This document shows, piece by piece, positions 20,510-30,314 of a stretch of DNA of 55,130 nt. How positions within the stretch are numbered: position 1 is the first letter of the stretch; each line of letters begins with the position of its first letter. The DNA comes from Bradyrhizobium pachyrhizi. GTDB lineage: Bacteria > Pseudomonadota > Alphaproteobacteria > Rhizobiales > Xanthobacteraceae. The stretch spans positions 321,259-376,388 of the forward strand of contig NZ_LFIQ01000039.1 in NCBI RefSeq assembly GCF_001189245.1, in the 5' to 3' direction. The notes beneath the pieces are model-generated. The model was not told where the DNA came from, searched no databases, and saw nothing but the letters and a program-made list of their open reading frames with translations. Made by a program: the position numbers and the translations under genes.

Positions 20510-21481
20510 ATGACGCTCAATGTCTCACGACGATCCTTGCTCGCGCTCGGTGCCGGTCTCGGCGCCAGCACCCTGCTCGGGGGCACCGCACAGGCACGCG
20601 CGCCGAAGCTCGGCACGCAGACACCCTACTGGCACCGCTTCATGCTCGGCGAAGCCGAAGTGACCGTCGTATCCGACGGGCCGCTTCCGCTCGGCGACCC
20701 CTCCGGCACCTTCACCGGTGTGCCGAAGGAGGAGGTGAAGAAGATGCTCTCCGACAACTTCCTCTCGCCCGACAATGTCGTGCTCGAGCAGAATTCGCCG
20801 ATCGTCAACACCGGCGACAAGCTGATCCTGTTCGATACCGGCATGGGCACCTCGAAGGCCTTCGGTCCGACCACCGGCCGGCAGCAGAAGAGCATGAAGG
20901 AAGCCGGCATCAAGCCGGAGGACATCGACGCCGTCGTGCTGTCGCACGCGCATATCGATCATATCGGCGGCATTGTCGGCGCCGACGACAAGCCGCTGTT
21001 TCCGAATGCGCAGTACTACATCGCCCAGAGCGATCTCGAGTTCTGGACCGACGAAGGCAAAATGGGCAGCCCGTTGAAGGATTTCATCGTGCATGCCCGC
21101 AAGAACCTGCTGCCGGTGCGCGACCGCATCGTGTTCTTCAAGGACGGTCAGGAATTCCTGCCCGGCGTGACGGCAATCGCAGCGCCCGGCCACACCGTGG
21201 GCCACACCATCTTCATGGTGAGCTCGGGTGGCAAATCCTTCGCGTTCCTCGGCGACCTCTCGCATCACGCGGTGCTGCTGCTGGAGCGTCCGCGGATGGA
21301 ATTCTCCTACGACACCGATCCGAAGCAGGCGGCCGCGTCGCGGGTCAAGCTGCTGGAGATGCTGGCCGCGAACAAGACGGCCGTGATGTCCTATCACTTC
21401 GCCTGGCCGGGCTACGGCCACGTCGCCAAGGTCGGCGAAGGCTTCCACTACTATCCAGAGCCGATGCAGATGAACCTGTGA
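20510..21481 (+). CDS. Exported MBL fold metallo-hydrolase
   Basis: A 323-residue metallo-beta-lactamase-fold hydrolase. The zinc motif SHAHIDHIGG is near residue 146, with further ligands in APGHTVGHT (near 227) and LGDLSHH (near 250). The N-terminus SRRSLLALGAGLGASTLLGG ending near TAQARA is a twin-arginine-type export signal, so the enzyme is probably periplasmic; the substrate is unknown. The ribosome site GGAGGAAG precedes the ATG, and the upstream frame to 20330 has no support. A strong hairpin follows the stop. Confidence 0.88.
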   Translation: MTLNVSRRSLLALGAGLGASTLLGGTAQARAPKLGTQTPYWHRFMLGEAEVTVVSDGPLPLGDPSGTFTGVPKEEVKKMLSDNFLSPDNVVLEQNSPIVNTGDKLILFDTGMGTSKAFGPTTGRQQKSMKEAGIKPEDIDAVVLSHAHIDHIGGIVGADDKPLFPNAQYYIAQSDLEFWTDEGKMGSPLKDFIVHARKNLLPVRDRIVFFKDGQEFLPGVTAIAAPGHTVGHTIFMVSSGGKSFAFLGDLSHHAVLLLERPRMEFSYDTDPKQAAASRVKLLEMLAANKTAVMSYHFAWPGYGHVAKVGEGFHYYPEPMQMNL

Positions 21482-21501
21482 CGGGCTGATTGCGGACTGC
21501 C

Positions 21502-21527
21502 TCGGGAGCGGTCGCCGCCGCTCCCGA
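21502..21527. terminator. Terminator-like hairpin between convergent genes
   Basis: A perfect 10-base-pair stem, TCGGGAGCGG (21502-21511) with CCGCTCCCGA (21518-21527), has a 6-base loop and lies 20 bases after the metallo-hydrolase stop. It has no long T-tract, so it may need Rho or act mainly as a 3' end stabiliser. It could serve the convergent gene as well. Confidence 0.55.
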
Positions 21528-21570
21528 ATGCATTTGTCGCCCGGTGTAAGGAGCCCACGGGGCGCCCGGC

Positions 21571-22866
21571 CTATTCCGCCGGCGCAAGGCGGCTCCCGGG
21601 GCGTGTGCGCATCGTCTCTCGCGCGCCAATCCGCGCACGACGTTTGCGCCACCAGATCACGACGCCCGTCACCGACAACGCCGCGACCACCAATCCCATC
21701 AGCGAGATCAGGATGCGCCCGGGCAAGCCGGCGATCCGGCCGGAATGCAACGGAAACTGCATCTGCACGAACACGCCGGCCGCGGTGCCGACCCATGGCA
21801 GCCGCTCGCCGAGCGGACGGCCGTCCTCGCTGTCGTAGTAAAGCTGCGCCGGCCCGACGCCCGCGGCGCCGTGTTCGTCGCCCGGCTCGAAGAATGCGAC
21901 CGCATAGACGCCGTGGGCCGGACCATAATTGATCGAACCGATCGGTGTGATCCAGCCGCGGGCCTTGCCGTCGGCCGCGGCCCGCGTGGCGATCTCCGCG
22001 TAGGTCATTCTTGGCTCGATCGGATCGTCAAGATGACGGTATGGTCGCTGCTCGTAGGGCGTCGGCGTGTAGTTGGACACGGTCTTCATCAACGGCGAGA
22101 ACACCTCGAAATAGAGGTTCAGCGAGAATGCCGTGAATGCGATCACGAACAGCAAGGCCCAAGTCCACAGGCTGAAGGCGCGATGAATGTCGAAATTGAT
22201 TCGATAGGCGCTGCCTGAGGTCTTGATCTTCCATGCCGGCGCCCAGCGGGTCCAGAAACCCTTGCCGCGCCGGCCTGATATCACCGACGCCCGTTCCGCC
22301 TTTGCACGCCGCCGCGACGGCAGGGTCAGGTAGAAGCCGACGAAACAATCGATCGTCCAGATCACGGCGATGACGCCGAGGAAGCGCATGCCCCAGCGAT
22401 CGCTGCCCCAGAATTCGGGGATATGCATCGTGTAGTGCAGTTTGTAGAGGAACGAGACGAAGTTTTCGCGGGTCACCGGCCAGACCGCGCCCCAATAGCG
22501 GCGTCCGAGCTCGACGCCGGTGTTCGGATCCAGAAAGACCTGGTTATAGTCGAGCGTGTAACGTGTGCCGGTCGCCGGATCGATCCGCGGCAGCACGAAG
22601 AACCACAGCGACTCGCCTCTCTCCGCCGTCATGAACATGTGGACGACGCGGGCGCGATGATCGCGCTGCTCGATCAGCCGGACGAGCTCGACCGACGGGA
22701 TCGCGGGTCCGGAGCTCATCACCTCGAACAGCTTCCTGTTGAGCACATCGTCGATCTCGTGGTCCCACGAGATGATCGCGCCGGTGATGCCCGAGAAGAA
22801 CAGGAAGGCCGCGGTGAGAAGACCCGCCCAGCGATGCAGTCGTCCGAAGATGGATCTCATGTGCAT
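21571..22866 (-). CDS. PepSY-associated membrane protein, FegB-like
   Basis: A 431-residue inner-membrane protein of the PepSY_TM (iron-uptake reductase-like) family. Transmembrane helices fall near residues 12-32, 165-185, 235-260 and 390-410, with the typical GRLHRWAGLLTAAF start and conserved histidines in YKLHYTMHI and FDIHRAFSLW. Such proteins are thought to help reduce or release ferric siderophore iron at the inner membrane. It starts 21 bases after the TonB receptor gene, resembling the fegAB operon of B. japonicum. A second ATG at 22860 is possible. Confidence 0.87.
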   Translation of the reverse strand: MHMRSIFGRLHRWAGLLTAAFLFFSGITGAIISWDHEIDDVLNRKLFEVMSSGPAIPSVELVRLIEQRDHRARVVHMFMTAERGESLWFFVLPRIDPATGTRYTLDYNQVFLDPNTGVELGRRYWGAVWPVTRENFVSFLYKLHYTMHIPEFWGSDRWGMRFLGVIAVIWTIDCFVGFYLTLPSRRRAKAERASVISGRRGKGFWTRWAPAWKIKTSGSAYRINFDIHRAFSLWTWALLFVIAFTAFSLNLYFEVFSPLMKTVSNYTPTPYEQRPYRHLDDPIEPRMTYAEIATRAAADGKARGWITPIGSINYGPAHGVYAVAFFEPGDEHGAAGVGPAQLYYDSEDGRPLGERLPWVGTAAGVFVQMQFPLHSGRIAGLPGRILISLMGLVVAALSVTGVVIWWRKRRARIGARETMRTRPGSRLAPAE

Positions 22867-22887
22867 TTCAGCATGTCATTTGGCTGA

Positions 22888-25182
22888 TCACCAGCGATAG
22901 GTCAGCTTCGCGATCGCCTTGCGGCCCTCCGCGTAGAAGCAGCTGGTGTTGCCGTAGCAGGCTGCCACGTAGCGCGTATCGGCGAGGTTGGTGACGTTGA
23001 GCGAAAGGCGATAATTGTCCCTGGTATAGGCGACGAGCGCATCGACGACCGTCGACGCCGGTACCTTGAAGGTGTTGGCGTCGTCACCGAACGTCGATCC
23101 GACATAGCGGACGCCGCCCCCGAACTGGACGCCGGCGAGCGGGCCGCCCTGAACGGTGTAATCGCCCCACAGCGAGAAGCGATTGAGCGGCACGGTGGTC
23201 GGCGCCTTGCCGACATTGACGGGATCCTTGGTGACGACCGCGTCGACATAGGCGTAGCCGCCGCGGATATTGACGCCCTCGACAAGCGTCGCGGTGCCTT
23301 CGAGCTCGACGCCGCGCGACCTGACCTCGCCGGTCTGCTCCGCGAAATAGAACGGCGGAGCGTAGGTGACGACGTTGGATCGGGTCAGGTCGAAGGCGGC
23401 CAGCGTGATCAGCGCATTGATGCCGACCGGCTGGTACTTGACGCCGACTTCGTACTGCACGCCGCTTTCCGGCTTCAGCAGCTCGCCGGCGGCATTGACG
23501 CTCAGCACCGGCAGGAATGATTCCGAATAGCTGAAATAGGGCGCGATGCCGTTGTCGAAATTGTACATCACGGCGGCGCGGCCGGTGAATGCCGAGGCAT
23601 CGGTCGAGGTCGACGTCCTCGCGAGATTGTTGTCGAGGTCCGTGGTGACGAAATCCTGCCGCCCGCCAAGCAGGAACGACAGCCGGCCGAGCCGGATCTG
23701 GTCCTGCAGATAGAGGCCGGCCTGCGACTGCTTGATGCCGGTGTCGTCATACGGTCCGTTGTTGGTCCAGCTGTTGGTATAGACCGGCGCGAAGACGTTG
23801 AGCTTGCCGGTGCTGTAGCTCGAGGCCATGTCGCGGAACGACGTGTTGCGGTAATCGACGCCGAACAGCGTCGTGTGGCTCAGCATGCCGGTGACGAACT
23901 TGCCCTGCAGCTGGTTGTCGACCGCGAAGGAATCGATCGTCGAGCTGCCGCCGGCGCCGCCGCGCGACAGCAGGCCCGCGGCCTCGTCGGCCGCCGATGC
24001 ATAGCCGGTGCCGTAGAAGCTCTTCTGCTCGTTGTGCATCCACGAATAGCGCAGGTTCTGGCGGAAGGTCAGCGCGTCGTTGATGTCGTGCGACAGCATG
24101 TAGCCGACCGAGGATTGTTCGGTGTCGAACTGGTTGAAGCCGGGCTCGCCGACGAAGCGCGTATTCGGAATGTAGCGGCCGTTATTGGCCCAGACGGTGC
24201 CGGACGGCGGCAGGAATTGCAGGCCCCAGCCGGTGCGTTCCTTCTGGTAGTTCGCGAGGAAGGTGATCGTGGTGTCCTCGTTCGGCTTCACGGTGACGGC
24301 GGGCGCGATGAAGACGCGATTGTCCTTGGTGTAGTCGACCTGGGTCTCACCATCGCGCGCGACGCCGGTCAGGCGCCACAGCACCGTTCCTTCCTTGTTG
24401 GCGCGGCCGCCGATATCGAACTCGCCCTGATAGCGGTTGAAGCTGCCGCCCGACAGCGACACTTCCCCGAACTCGCGTGCAGTCGGCAGCTTGCTGACAT
24501 AGTTGAGGATGCCGCCGGTGCCACTGCCGCCGAACATCGCCGACGATGGCCCCTTCAGGACCTCGAGACGCTCGGCTCCGTACGGATCGAGCCCGAGGAA
24601 GTGCACATAGTTGCTGCTCGGCAGCCGCAGGCCGTCGAGATAGAGTCCCGGCATCGTCATGTCGAAGCCGCGGATCTGCAGGCCGCCGAAGCGGGTGTCC
24701 GATCCGCCATTCACGTCGCCGCTGACACCGGCGGTGTAGCGCAATGCCGCGCCCACCGATTCCGCACCCTGGTTCCTGATCTGGTCCGTCGTGACGACCG
24801 AGATCGATTGCGGGATTTCGATCAGCGGCGTGTCGGTCTTGGTCGCCGAGCCCGAACGCATGGCAACGAACCCAACCACCGGACCGCCGGCTCGCTCACC
24901 GGCGCCGGCACCGGAACGTGCCGCCGCTGGCGGCGTCGCCTGCTGGGATCGAGCCACACGATTGGCGCGGCTCGCGCGTGCGGTCACCGGACGACGAACC
25001 GGTTTTGCATTCGCAGTGATCGAGCGCTGCTGAGGCGCGTCCACGCTCACCGGCGGCAGTTCCGATTGCGCGTCGGCGCGTTCGGTCGTGACACCTGCGG
25101 CAAGGACGGCAGCGGTACACAGACCGATCGTTCGCAGCGCTGGATGTTGACGGGTGGAATGCGAAGCAAGTCGATCGATCAC
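22888..25182 (-). CDS. fegA: TonB-dependent ferric siderophore receptor, FegA/FhuA-like
   Basis: A 764-residue outer-membrane receptor. Signal peptide residues 1-38 end near ADAQ. An Ala/Arg-rich linker runs to about 105. The plug domain (about 120-240) contains IPQSISVVTTDQIRNQGA, the RGFD motif and VLKGPSSAMFGGSGTGG. A 22-strand barrel follows and ends in the usual aromatic residue (LTYRW). The family imports ferric hydroxamates such as ferrichrome using TonB energy; the exact ligand is inferred from the FegA-like operon. The start is the GTG at 25182. A palindromic iron-operator candidate lies about 190 bases upstream. Confidence 0.87.
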   Translation of the reverse strand: MIDRLASHSTRQHPALRTIGLCTAAVLAAGVTTERADAQSELPPVSVDAPQQRSITANAKPVRRPVTARASRANRVARSQQATPPAAARSGAGAGERAGGPVVGFVAMRSGSATKTDTPLIEIPQSISVVTTDQIRNQGAESVGAALRYTAGVSGDVNGGSDTRFGGLQIRGFDMTMPGLYLDGLRLPSSNYVHFLGLDPYGAERLEVLKGPSSAMFGGSGTGGILNYVSKLPTAREFGEVSLSGGSFNRYQGEFDIGGRANKEGTVLWRLTGVARDGETQVDYTKDNRVFIAPAVTVKPNEDTTITFLANYQKERTGWGLQFLPPSGTVWANNGRYIPNTRFVGEPGFNQFDTEQSSVGYMLSHDINDALTFRQNLRYSWMHNEQKSFYGTGYASAADEAAGLLSRGGAGGSSTIDSFAVDNQLQGKFVTGMLSHTTLFGVDYRNTSFRDMASSYSTGKLNVFAPVYTNSWTNNGPYDDTGIKQSQAGLYLQDQIRLGRLSFLLGGRQDFVTTDLDNNLARTSTSTDASAFTGRAAVMYNFDNGIAPYFSYSESFLPVLSVNAAGELLKPESGVQYEVGVKYQPVGINALITLAAFDLTRSNVVTYAPPFYFAEQTGEVRSRGVELEGTATLVEGVNIRGGYAYVDAVVTKDPVNVGKAPTTVPLNRFSLWGDYTVQGGPLAGVQFGGGVRYVGSTFGDDANTFKVPASTVVDALVAYTRDNYRLSLNVTNLADTRYVAACYGNTSCFYAEGRKAIAKLTYRW

Positions 25183-25602
25183 GCGAAGGCGCCCCTGATG
25201 TCAGCCTGGATGGATTTGTGATCCGGCTCTACAGCGCGGGGCTCGCGAGTACAGACCTCGGCAGTTGGAATAGATCGAGACTGCGCGCGCGATCAGTGTG
25301 CGATCACTGAAACAGCAAGCAAATCGACGACACGCTGCGACAATAAGCGCGCGATGCCCGTCGTGCTGGAATGATTCTTGAAAATGATTCCTGCAGTTGT
25401 CGACGACGCGAGTTGTGTTCGATCGCGCGAGGCGCGCGTCATCGCGAGCGACGCCTGACGCTTCCGCGCCGGCCGGAAGCGAATGCGCCGCGCGGTGAAT
25501 TGGCACCGGGCGACCAGCCCTCGGCGCCGCGAACGTTCTTGTAATGTTCTTGCACTTGCCGCCCGGTTCCGCTACCTTCGATTGCGGAAGAATAGGGGCA
25601 GC
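25183..25602. other. Divergent intergenic region, fegA / comM
   Basis: A 420-base control region between divergent genes. It contains an inverted repeat TCAGTG-N6-CACTGA (25293-25310) and the 24-base dyad at 25368-25391. The stretch around 25540-25600 probably serves comM. No further gene is apparent; the frame opening at 25483 is an unsupported extension of comM. Confidence 0.5.
25368..25391. promoter_or_regulatory. Candidate iron-responsive operator of the fegA-like gene
   Basis: An imperfect 24-base dyad: GGAATGATT at 25368-25376 opposes AATGATTCC at 25383-25391, with one mismatched pair and an AT-rich centre. It also reads as a direct repeat of AATGATTC. The size and composition suit a Fur/Irr-type site controlling iron uptake, and it lies about 190 bases upstream of the receptor start. 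Regulator identity is not determined from sequence. Confidence 0.4.
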
Positions 25603-27141
25603 ATGGTCCAGCGCGTTTCCACCGTCGCATTCGAGGGGATCGAGGCCCGCGCGGTCGACGTGCAGGTTCAGGTCGCGCCGGGCTTGCCGGCATTCGCGAT
25701 CGTCGGCCTGCCCGACAACGCGGTGTCGGAAGCCCGCGAACGCGTGCGTTCGGCCTTGATCGCCTCCGGCCTCGCGCTTCCTGCCCGCCGCATCACCGTC
25801 AACCTCGCGCCCGCCGACCTGCCCAAGGAGGGCAGCCATTACGACCTGCCGATCGCGCTCGGCCTGATGGCGGCGATCGGCGCGATCCCGCCGGATGCGC
25901 TGAACGGCTTCACCGTGCTCGGCGAGCTCGGGCTCGACGGCTCGATCGCGCCGGTGGCGGGCGTGCTGCCCGCGGCAATCGGCGCCAATTCGCGCGACGA
26001 GGGATTGATCTGCCCGGCCGCCTGCGGCTCGGAAGCCGCCTGGGCCAGTCCGGACATCCAGATCATCGCGGCACACTCGCTGATCCAGATCGCCAACCAC
26101 TTCAAGGGCACGCAGGTGCTGTCGCGCCCGCAGCCGAAGGTGCATGAGCGCGAGGAAGCGCTGCTCGACCTGCGTGACATCAAGGGCCAGGAGAGCGCGA
26201 AACGCGCGCTCGAGATCGCCGCCGCCGGCGGTCATCATCTGTTGATGATCGGCTCGCCCGGCGCCGGAAAATCGATGCTGGCGGCGCGACTGCCCTCGAT
26301 CCTGCCGCCGCTGTCGCCGTCGGAGCTACTCGAAGTCTCGATGATCGCCTCGGTTGCCGGCGAGATCCGCGACGGCGCCTTGACCGCGCGACGCCCGTTC
26401 CGCAGCCCGCATCATTCCGCCAGCATGGCCGCGCTGACCGGCGGCGGCATGCGCGCCAAGCCGGGCGAGATCTCGCTGGCGCATCAGGGCGTGCTGTTCC
26501 TCGACGAACTGCCGGAGTTCGATCCGCGCGTGCTGGATTCGCTGCGCCAGCCGCTGGAGAACGGCGAGGTATCGGTGAGCCGGGCCAACCACCGCGTCAC
26601 CTATCCGGCGCGCTTCATGCTGGTCGCGGCCATGAACCCGTGCCGTTGCGGCCACGCCTATGAGCCCGGTTATTCCTGCAAGCGCGCACCTGTCGACCGC
26701 TGCACCGCCGACTACCAGATGCGGATCTCCGGCCCGCTGATGGATCGCATCGACCTGCGGATCGAGGTGCCCGCCGTGACTGCGGCGGATTTGATCCTGC
26801 CGCCGCCGGCGGAAGGATCGGCCGAGGTTGCCGCCCGCGTCGCGGCCGCGCGCGACATCCAGCTCGCTCGCTATGCGGCTGCCGGCATGCCGCATGTCCG
26901 CACCAATGCGGAAGCGCCGAGCTCGCTGCTCGAGACCATCGCGCAGCCCGACGCGCATGGGCAGAAGCTGCTGCGCGAGGCCGCCGACAACATGCACCTC
27001 ACCGCGCGCGGCTATCACCGCGTGCTGCGGGTGGCGCGCACGCTTGCCGATCTCGACGGCGCCGAGACGATCGGCCGGCTGCACCTTGCCGAAGCGCTGT
27101 CCTATCGTGCATTGGCCGACGATGTGCGCCGCGCCGCGTGA
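25603..27141 (+). CDS. comM: YifB/ComM family Mg-chelatase-like AAA+ ATPase
   Basis: A 512-residue AAA+ protein. The N-terminal ComM domain begins VSTVAFEGIEARAVDVQVQ and includes LPAFAIVGLPDNAV. Walker A GSPGAGKS is at about residue 217, Walker B is in LFLDELPEF near 302, and the cysteine-rich loop MNPCRCGHA is near 345. In competent bacteria ComM is a helicase promoting branch migration during uptake of foreign DNA. It is also common in species not known to be competent. I start it at the ATG at 25603, since the family begins there. Confidence 0.92.
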   Translation: MVQRVSTVAFEGIEARAVDVQVQVAPGLPAFAIVGLPDNAVSEARERVRSALIASGLALPARRITVNLAPADLPKEGSHYDLPIALGLMAAIGAIPPDALNGFTVLGELGLDGSIAPVAGVLPAAIGANSRDEGLICPAACGSEAAWASPDIQIIAAHSLIQIANHFKGTQVLSRPQPKVHEREEALLDLRDIKGQESAKRALEIAAAGGHHLLMIGSPGAGKSMLAARLPSILPPLSPSELLEVSMIASVAGEIRDGALTARRPFRSPHHSASMAALTGGGMRAKPGEISLAHQGVLFLDELPEFDPRVLDSLRQPLENGEVSVSRANHRVTYPARFMLVAAMNPCRCGHAYEPGYSCKRAPVDRCTADYQMRISGPLMDRIDLRIEVPAVTAADLILPPPAEGSAEVAARVAAARDIQLARYAAAGMPHVRTNAEAPSSLLETIAQPDAHGQKLLREAADNMHLTARGYHRVLRVARTLADLDGAETIGRLHLAEALSYRALADDVRRAA

Positions 27142-27272
27142 TCCGAAGCGCAGCCCCGTCCCGATTCGTGCCGCAATGCCCCGCGTCAACGCGGCGGTAA
27201 CGAGTTTTGTTTACGCTCCGCAAACCATAAGCACCGCGATCGGCGGCAAGCTTGGGTCGAGCGAGTTGTGTC

Positions 27273-27794
27273 ATGTTGCGTTTGAAGATTTTGACCTCGG
27301 TGGTCCCCCTTGCCGTGGCCGCGGTCCTTGCCCGCGTCGAATTCCTGCCGGGCCCCCGGCCCTGCATCGAGGTGGGCGGCGCCACGATGCAGATCGCATC
27401 GGTCCCCTGGCTGGCGCAACTTCACGTCAGCTTCACTGACGACCCCGGCCAAGCCACCGTCCGGGTCCAGATCGCCGACAGCGCCGACGCCGCCGACTTC
27501 ACCGTGATCGACGACATCGACGATGCCGAGGCCGGCGCCTGCGAGAGCAGCGCGGCGGCGCAGCTGATCGGGATTTCCAGCGATGCCTCGGCAACCGGCT
27601 CCGTCATCTATCTGACGCATGATGACGGTCCGTCCGACTACCGTGTCTTCGTGCAGTCGAAGACGTTCTCTGTGCGCGATGCCGCGGCCCTGATCGTCAG
27701 CGCCCGGGGCGGACACCGCCGCCTTGAAGCCGCATCGCCCGCACCTGACACGCGCGTCCCGAACCGGGTCATGGCGGAATTAACCCCCCGCTAA
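27273..27794 (+). CDS. Hypothetical exported protein
   Basis: A 173-residue protein I do not recognise. Residues 1-25 (MLRLKILTSVVPLAVAAVLARV) are a signal peptide or membrane anchor. The rest is small and beta-rich with many Asp/Ala residues, for example DSADAADFTVIDDIDDAEA, and one Cys pair (C34 and about C90). It is probably periplasmic. It lies upstream of a short possible gene and the hybrid kinase on the same strand, so it may be part of that sensory unit; that is inference. Confidence 0.65.
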   Translation: MLRLKILTSVVPLAVAAVLARVEFLPGPRPCIEVGGATMQIASVPWLAQLHVSFTDDPGQATVRVQIADSADAADFTVIDDIDDAEAGACESSAAAQLIGISSDASATGSVIYLTHDDGPSDYRVFVQSKTFSVRDAAALIVSARGGHRRLEAASPAPDTRVPNRVMAELTPR

Positions 27795-27817
27795 CCTTGT
27801 TCTGAGGGCAGCGCGAA

Positions 27818-27898
27818 ATGGCCACCAACTTCAAGCACTTTGCAAGCTGGCCGACGCATCGTCAGCGCCAGATCAAGCTGTCTCAGGGTCACCATTGA
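27818..27898 (+). CDS. Possible 26-residue leader peptide before the hybrid kinase
   Basis: An ATG at 27818 with GAGGG 10 bases upstream opens a 26-codon basic peptide (MATNFKHFASWPTH... ending QGHH). Its stop TGA (27896-27898) overlaps the kinase ATG (27898-27900) as TGATG, the classical arrangement for translational coupling. It has no recognised homologue and could be chance, but the spacing fits a leader peptide or tiny gene. Confidence 0.35.
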   Translation: MATNFKHFASWPTHRQRQIKLSQGHH

Positions 27899-30147
27899 TG
27901 GGGCGTTTCTTCCGGATCAAGTTGCGCCTTCGCCGCTTCCTCCGGCGCCATTCCTGGGTCGCGACGATCGTCCGCTCGTTCACGATCTTCTCCGTCGCGT
28001 TCGGCAGCGCCTTCGGGTTCATTTCGGGCGCGCTCTCGCAACAGAGCGGCTACGATCCCAATGCATTCGCGATTGGGGTCAGCTTCCTGTTCGCGCTCGC
28101 CTGCCTCTGGATCGTGACGCTCGGCATCCGCCTGCGGCTGATGCGCAAGCGGCTGCGCACCATCGCCATGCACAATGAAGCGATGGCCGACCGCAACTGG
28201 GAACTGCAGGAGGCCGAGCAGCGCGCCTCTACCCTGTTCGAGGCGCAGGACGATCTGATCGTGCTGCGCGACCTCGACGGGCTCATCACCTATGCCAACG
28301 ATGCCTATTGCGAGCTGGCGCAGAGGCCCCGCAGCGAATTGATCGGCAGCACCGCCACGCTGAAGGTGCTCGAGCAAGGCGACACCGCGCTCGAATCCAA
28401 CGGCACGCGGGTCTACGACCAGAAGATCGAGGGACCGCTCGGGCCACGCTGGATCGCCTGGCGTGAGGGCCTCGTGCGCAACGATGCCGGCGCGCCCGCG
28501 GAGATGCAGAGCGTCGGCCGCGACGTCACCGACCGCACCGAGAGCGAGCGCGCGCTCACCGAAGCGCGCGATCAGGCCGACGCCGCCAACCGCGCCAAGT
28601 CGCGCTTTCTTGCGATGGCGAGCCACGAGATCCGCACTCCGCTGAACGGCATCATCGGCATGAGCGGATTGCTGATGGATACGCAGCTGACGCCGGAGCA
28701 GATGACCTACGTCAAGGCGGTCAAGACGTCGGGCGACGCGCTGCTCGCGCTGATCGAGGAGTTGCTCGATTATTCCAAGATCGAGGCCGGCAAGATCGAT
28801 CTCGAACACCGCGCGTTCGCGCTGTCCGGCCTGATCGAGGACATCACCGAGCTGCTGGCGCCGCGCGCGCAGACCAAGGGCATCGAGATCGCCGCCTATG
28901 TCGACGAACGGCTGCCGATGCAGGTGACCGGCGACGCCGCGCGGCTGCGTCAGGTGCTGCTCAATCTCGCCGGCAACGCCATCAAGTTCACCGCGACCGG
29001 TGGCGTGGCGCTGATCGTCGAGCCCGGCATCTGGCCGAACGAGATCAGCTTCCTGGTCCGCGACACCGGCATCGGCATCGCACCGGAAGCGCAGCAGCGT
29101 ATATTTCGGGAGTTCGAGCAGGCCGATGACCGGATCGCGCGCAGCTATGGCGGCACCGGGCTCGGCCTTTCGATCAGCGACCGCATCGTCAAGCGGATGG
29201 GCGGCCGCATCACGCTCGCAAGCACGCCGGGCGCCGGCTCGACCTTCGAGGTGTCGATCCCGCTCGTCGCCGCCGATACCGGCGAGGCCAGCGGCTTCGC
29301 CGCGCCCGACTTGACGGGACAGTCGATCATGCTGGTGGCGCCGCACAGCATCGAGGTCTCGCTGATCTCGCGGCGGTTGCAGCGCTGGGGCGCGCGGACC
29401 TGCATCGTGTCGGATGCCAACGTCGCCGAGGCGCTGCTGCCGGAGCGGAGCTGGCACGCGGCCCTGATCGACCACACGCTCGGCACCCCGGCGATGGAGG
29501 CATTTGCCGACGCCGCCCGGCTCCATGCAACCCATCGCATCGTGATGTTCACGCCGGCGACGCGGCAGGACCTTTCGGCTTCCGAGTCAGCCATGTTCAC
29601 CGGCTACCTGGTGAAGCCATTGCGCGCGTCGTCGCTCGCCGCGCGCCTGACCGCATCGCCGGAAATCGCGGCGCCGAGCCTCGCGATCGAGGCGGCCGCC
29701 GGGTCCGCACCCACTGCGCCCGCATCCGCGTTGCCGGACAAGGGGCTCTCGATCCTGGTCGCCGAGGACAATGAGATCAACGCGCTGTTGATGCGCTCGC
29801 TGCTCACCCGGCTCGGCCATAACGTGGTCATCACCACCAACGGCGAGCAGGCAATGGAATCCTGGCTGTCGGCGACCTCAGCCGGCACGCCCTATGATCT
29901 CGTGCTGATGGACATCCAGATGCCGCGCCTCAACGGCATCGAGACCACCAAGCAGATCCGCGCCCATGAAGCCGCGCAATCCGTCCGCCGGACTCCGATC
30001 CTGGCACTGACGGCAAATACCCTGGTGGAGGACCGCTATGCCTGCTTCGAAGCCGGCATGGACGGGTTTCTGATCAAGCCGCTCGACCGCGAAAAGCTGG
30101 AAGAAGCGCTCGCGGGTCTGGCCGCCGCGCGGCACATTGCGGCGTAG
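27898..30147 (+). CDS. Membrane-bound hybrid sensor histidine kinase
   Basis: A 749-residue hybrid kinase. Two transmembrane helices (about 20-45 and 58-80) enclose a short periplasmic loop. A PAS domain (about 110-210) is followed by HisKA with the phospho-accepting His in [12 protein letters not shown] (near 243) and an ATPase domain with [16 protein letters not shown] and GGTGLGLSI. Two receiver-like domains follow. The first (about 475-590) lacks the acidic pair; the last (about 615-740) is canonical, with AEDNEIN, LMDIQMP, ALTAN and LIKPL. There is no Hpt domain. The signal and partner regulator are unknown. A TTG at 27895 is an alternative start. Confidence 0.92.
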   Translation: MGRFFRIKLRLRRFLRRHSWVATIVRSFTIFSVAFGSAFGFISGALSQQSGYDPNAFAIGVSFLFALACLWIVTLGIRLRLMRKRLRTIAMHNEAMADRNWELQEAEQRASTLFEAQDDLIVLRDLDGLITYANDAYCELAQRPRSELIGSTATLKVLEQGDTALESNGTRVYDQKIEGPLGPRWIAWREGLVRNDAGAPAEMQSVGRDVTDRTESERALTEARDQADAANRAKSRFLAMASHEIRTPLNGIIGMSGLLMDTQLTPEQMTYVKAVKTSGDALLALIEELLDYSKIEAGKIDLEHRAFALSGLIEDITELLAPRAQTKGIEIAAYVDERLPMQVTGDAARLRQVLLNLAGNAIKFTATGGVALIVEPGIWPNEISFLVRDTGIGIAPEAQQRIFREFEQADDRIARSYGGTGLGLSISDRIVKRMGGRITLASTPGAGSTFEVSIPLVAADTGEASGFAAPDLTGQSIMLVAPHSIEVSLISRRLQRWGARTCIVSDANVAEALLPERSWHAALIDHTLGTPAMEAFADAARLHATHRIVMFTPATRQDLSASESAMFTGYLVKPLRASSLAARLTASPEIAAPSLAIEAAAGSAPTAPASALPDKGLSILVAEDNEINALLMRSLLTRLGHNVVITTNGEQAMESWLSATSAGTPYDLVLMDIQMPRLNGIETTKQIRAHEAAQSVRRTPILALTANTLVEDRYACFEAGMDGFLIKPLDREKLEEALAGLAAARHIAA

Positions 30148-30161
30148 CAGCCACTAACCCC

Positions 30162-30282
30162 GCGTCGTCCCGGCGAAGGCCGGGACCCATAACCAAGAAT
30201 GCCAATTGGTGAGCGACCGTCTCGCCGCGTGCCTTTTGCAGGGGCCGCAGAGTATGGGTCCCGGCCTACGCCGGGACGACGC
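30162..30282. repeat. Palindromic dispersed repeat, family C, copy 1
   Basis: The left arm GCGTCGTCCCGGCGAAGGCC continues into GGGACCCATAAC (30162-30193). The right arm (30252-30282) is its near reverse complement, ending CGCCGGGACGACGC. It fills the gap between the convergent hybrid kinase and coaA genes. A related copy is at 38409-38539. Confidence 0.8.
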
Positions 30283-30314
30283 CGTTGATGTGGTCAGCTT
30301 TGGCGGATCAAACC

